A stretch of 64,000 nucleotides of DNA from Pseudoduganella dura (GTDB lineage Bacteria > Pseudomonadota > Gammaproteobacteria > Burkholderiales > Burkholderiaceae_D). Location of the stretch: NCBI RefSeq assembly GCF_009727155.1, contig NZ_WNWM01000002.1:372001-436000 (forward strand). Direction: 5' to 3'. The translations under genes were made by a program, and so were the position numbers. The notes under the pieces are model-generated. The model did not search any database. It was not told where the DNA came from and worked only from the letters and a program-made list of their open reading frames with translations. How positions within the stretch are numbered: the stretch's first letter is position 1; each line of letters begins with the position of its first letter. This document shows, in pieces, positions 63,133 through 64,000 of this stretch.

Positions 63133-64000
63133 ATGCGTACACCGACACAACGAACCCTGATCAACCTGGCGGTCGCCAGCGCATGCGCGCTGCTGGCGGT
63201 ACCGGGCCATGCCCAGCAGGCCGCGGGCACGCCGCCCGGCGGCAATCAAAGCAACGGCAGTGTAAACGGCAACACCGCGGGCGCCAGCGGCGCCGACGGC
63301 AGCACCGGCGCCGGGGCCGAAACCGCCCCGGCACCCGCGCAGGAAGCGGTCTCCGTGCCGGCGCCGGCATCCACCGGTACGGAAGCGCCGGGCGCGCCCA
63401 CCCAGGTTGTGCAGGTCTCGGGCACCCGCATCGCCGCGCGCGGCTTCACGCAGCCCACGCCGACCACCAGCCTTTCCACCGCCGACCTGGAACGGGCCGC
63501 CAAGCCGAACCTGTTCAACACGCTGGCCGAACTGCCGGCGCTGCAGGGCAGCACGGGCCGCACCACCAGCACCAACAGCACCAGCAGCGGCATCCAGGGC
63601 CTCTCGTCCCTGAGCCTGCGCGGCCTGGGCACGATCAGGACGCTGACGCTGCTGGACGGCCAGCGCGTGGTCGGCGCCAACGTGACCGGCGTGACGGACG
63701 TGAGCCAGTTCCCGCAACTGCTGGTCAAGCGCGTGGACGTGGTGACCGGCGGCGCCTCGGCCTCGTATGGCTCGGATGCGATCGGCGGCGCCGTCAACTT
63801 CATCACCGACAAGAAATTCAAGGGCTTCAAGTTCAACGCCGAAGGCGGCCAGACGAAATACCACGACGACGAACATGGCACGCTGCAGGCCGCATGGGGC
63901 GGGAGCTTGCTGGACGACCGCCTGCACGTCACGCTCAGCGGCGAATTCATGAAGGAAAACGGCATCGATTCGCCGGGCTTCGGCGAAGTGGGCCCGAACG
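63133..64000 (+). CDS. TonB-dependent receptor, N-terminal part
   Basis: The first 289 residues of a receptor that runs off the right edge. A signal peptide ends GHAQQA. A long low-complexity stretch of about 60 Gly/Asn/Ser/Ala/Pro residues follows, then the TonB box and plug: VVQVSGTRIAARGFTQPTPTTSL, LRGLGTIRTLTLLDGQRVVG and GGASASYGSDAIGGAVNF. ATG 63133 has GGAGA upstream. It may be transcribed with gntK. The extended linker after the signal peptide is longer than usual. Ligand unknown; a sugar acid is possible from context. Confidence 0.9.
   Translation, partial: MRTPTQRTLINLAVASACALLAVPGHAQQAAGTPPGGNQSNGSVNGNTAGASGADGSTGAGAETAPAPAQEAVSVPAPASTGTEAPGAPTQVVQVSGTRIAARGFTQPTPTTSLSTADLERAAKPNLFNTLAELPALQGSTGRTTSTNSTSSGIQGLSSLSLRGLGTIRTLTLLDGQRVVGANVTGVTDVSQFPQLLVKRVDVVTGGASASYGSDAIGGAVNFITDKKFKGFKFNAEGGQTKYHDDEHGTLQAAWGGSLLDDRLHVTLSGEFMKENGIDSPGFGEVGPN

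Overview
The window is GC-rich (apart from one AT-richer patch at about 3.1-4.3 kb) and densely coded. The gene content points to a beta-proteobacterium of the Oxalobacteraceae, of the Massilia/Pseudoduganella/Duganella type: complete protocatechuate ortho-cleavage genes, Burkholderia-type porin, a PEP-CTERM protein, TonB-dependent receptors with plant-polysaccharide enzymes, and short GC-rich intergenic hairpin repeats. This placement is an inference from gene content. I saw no rRNA, tRNA or CRISPR array and no intact transposase.

Region 1 (1-23.7 kb) is an aromatic-acid catabolic region. pobA with a divergent AraC regulator makes protocatechuate from 4-hydroxybenzoate, and vanAB makes it from vanillate. 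pcaHGB plus a fused pcaCD convert protocatechuate to 3-oxoadipate. pcaIJF finish to succinyl-CoA and acetyl-CoA, so every step is present. A branched-chain-type ABC transporter (livHMGF) lies directly downstream of pcaIJF. Two related substrate-binding proteins sit apart from it, one behind vanAB and one divergent from a porin. Two IclR regulators are present. Next to each are inverted-repeat operators of different sequence (GTGCG..CGCAC and GTTCG..CGAAC), which suggests two sub-regulons. An island at 3.1-4.3 kb between pob and pca holds one unrecognised gene and probable mobile-element debris.

Region 2 (23.7-36.6 kb) is mixed. It has a PEP-CTERM protein with a candidate sigma-54 promoter, an alpha/beta hydrolase preceded by a 24-codon fossil of a short-chain dehydrogenase, a YdeP/FdhF-like molybdopterin oxidoreductase, an AI-2E family permease, RNase Z, an OmpA-like protein, several small housekeeping proteins, and a MarR-DHA2 efflux operon with an 11-bp inverted repeat at its promoter.

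Region 3 (36.6-50.1 kb) is a pectin-use locus. A TonB-dependent receptor, GH28 polygalacturonase, an apiosidase-like (DUF5060/DUF4038) enzyme and a family-10 pectate lyase read as one operon. kduD is divergent. A GH2 beta-galactosidase and a Gfo/Idh/MocA oxidoreductase follow. The receptor/kduD gap carries overlapping ACCAGT/ACTGGT palindromes.

Region 4 (50.1-56 kb) is a sulfonate/nitrate-type ABC transporter operon. It also encodes an acyl-CoA-dehydrogenase-like flavoprotein and an AhpD-like protein, with an AraC regulator upstream. Region 5 (56-64 kb) holds a large two-component sensor kinase with a beta-propeller sensor region, a GntP permease, a HAF-repeat protein, gluconokinase behind a 20-bp perfect palindrome, and the start of another TonB-dependent receptor that runs off the window.

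Three kinds of intergenic hairpin repeat (near 765, 50201 and 50248; near 9205; near 45543 and 45605) mostly sit between convergent genes and probably act as bidirectional terminators. I did not find a clearly new multi-gene system. The best leads are the two-operator pca regulation, the pectin locus with its unusual glycosidase, the flavoprotein-bearing sulfonate-type operon and the small island.
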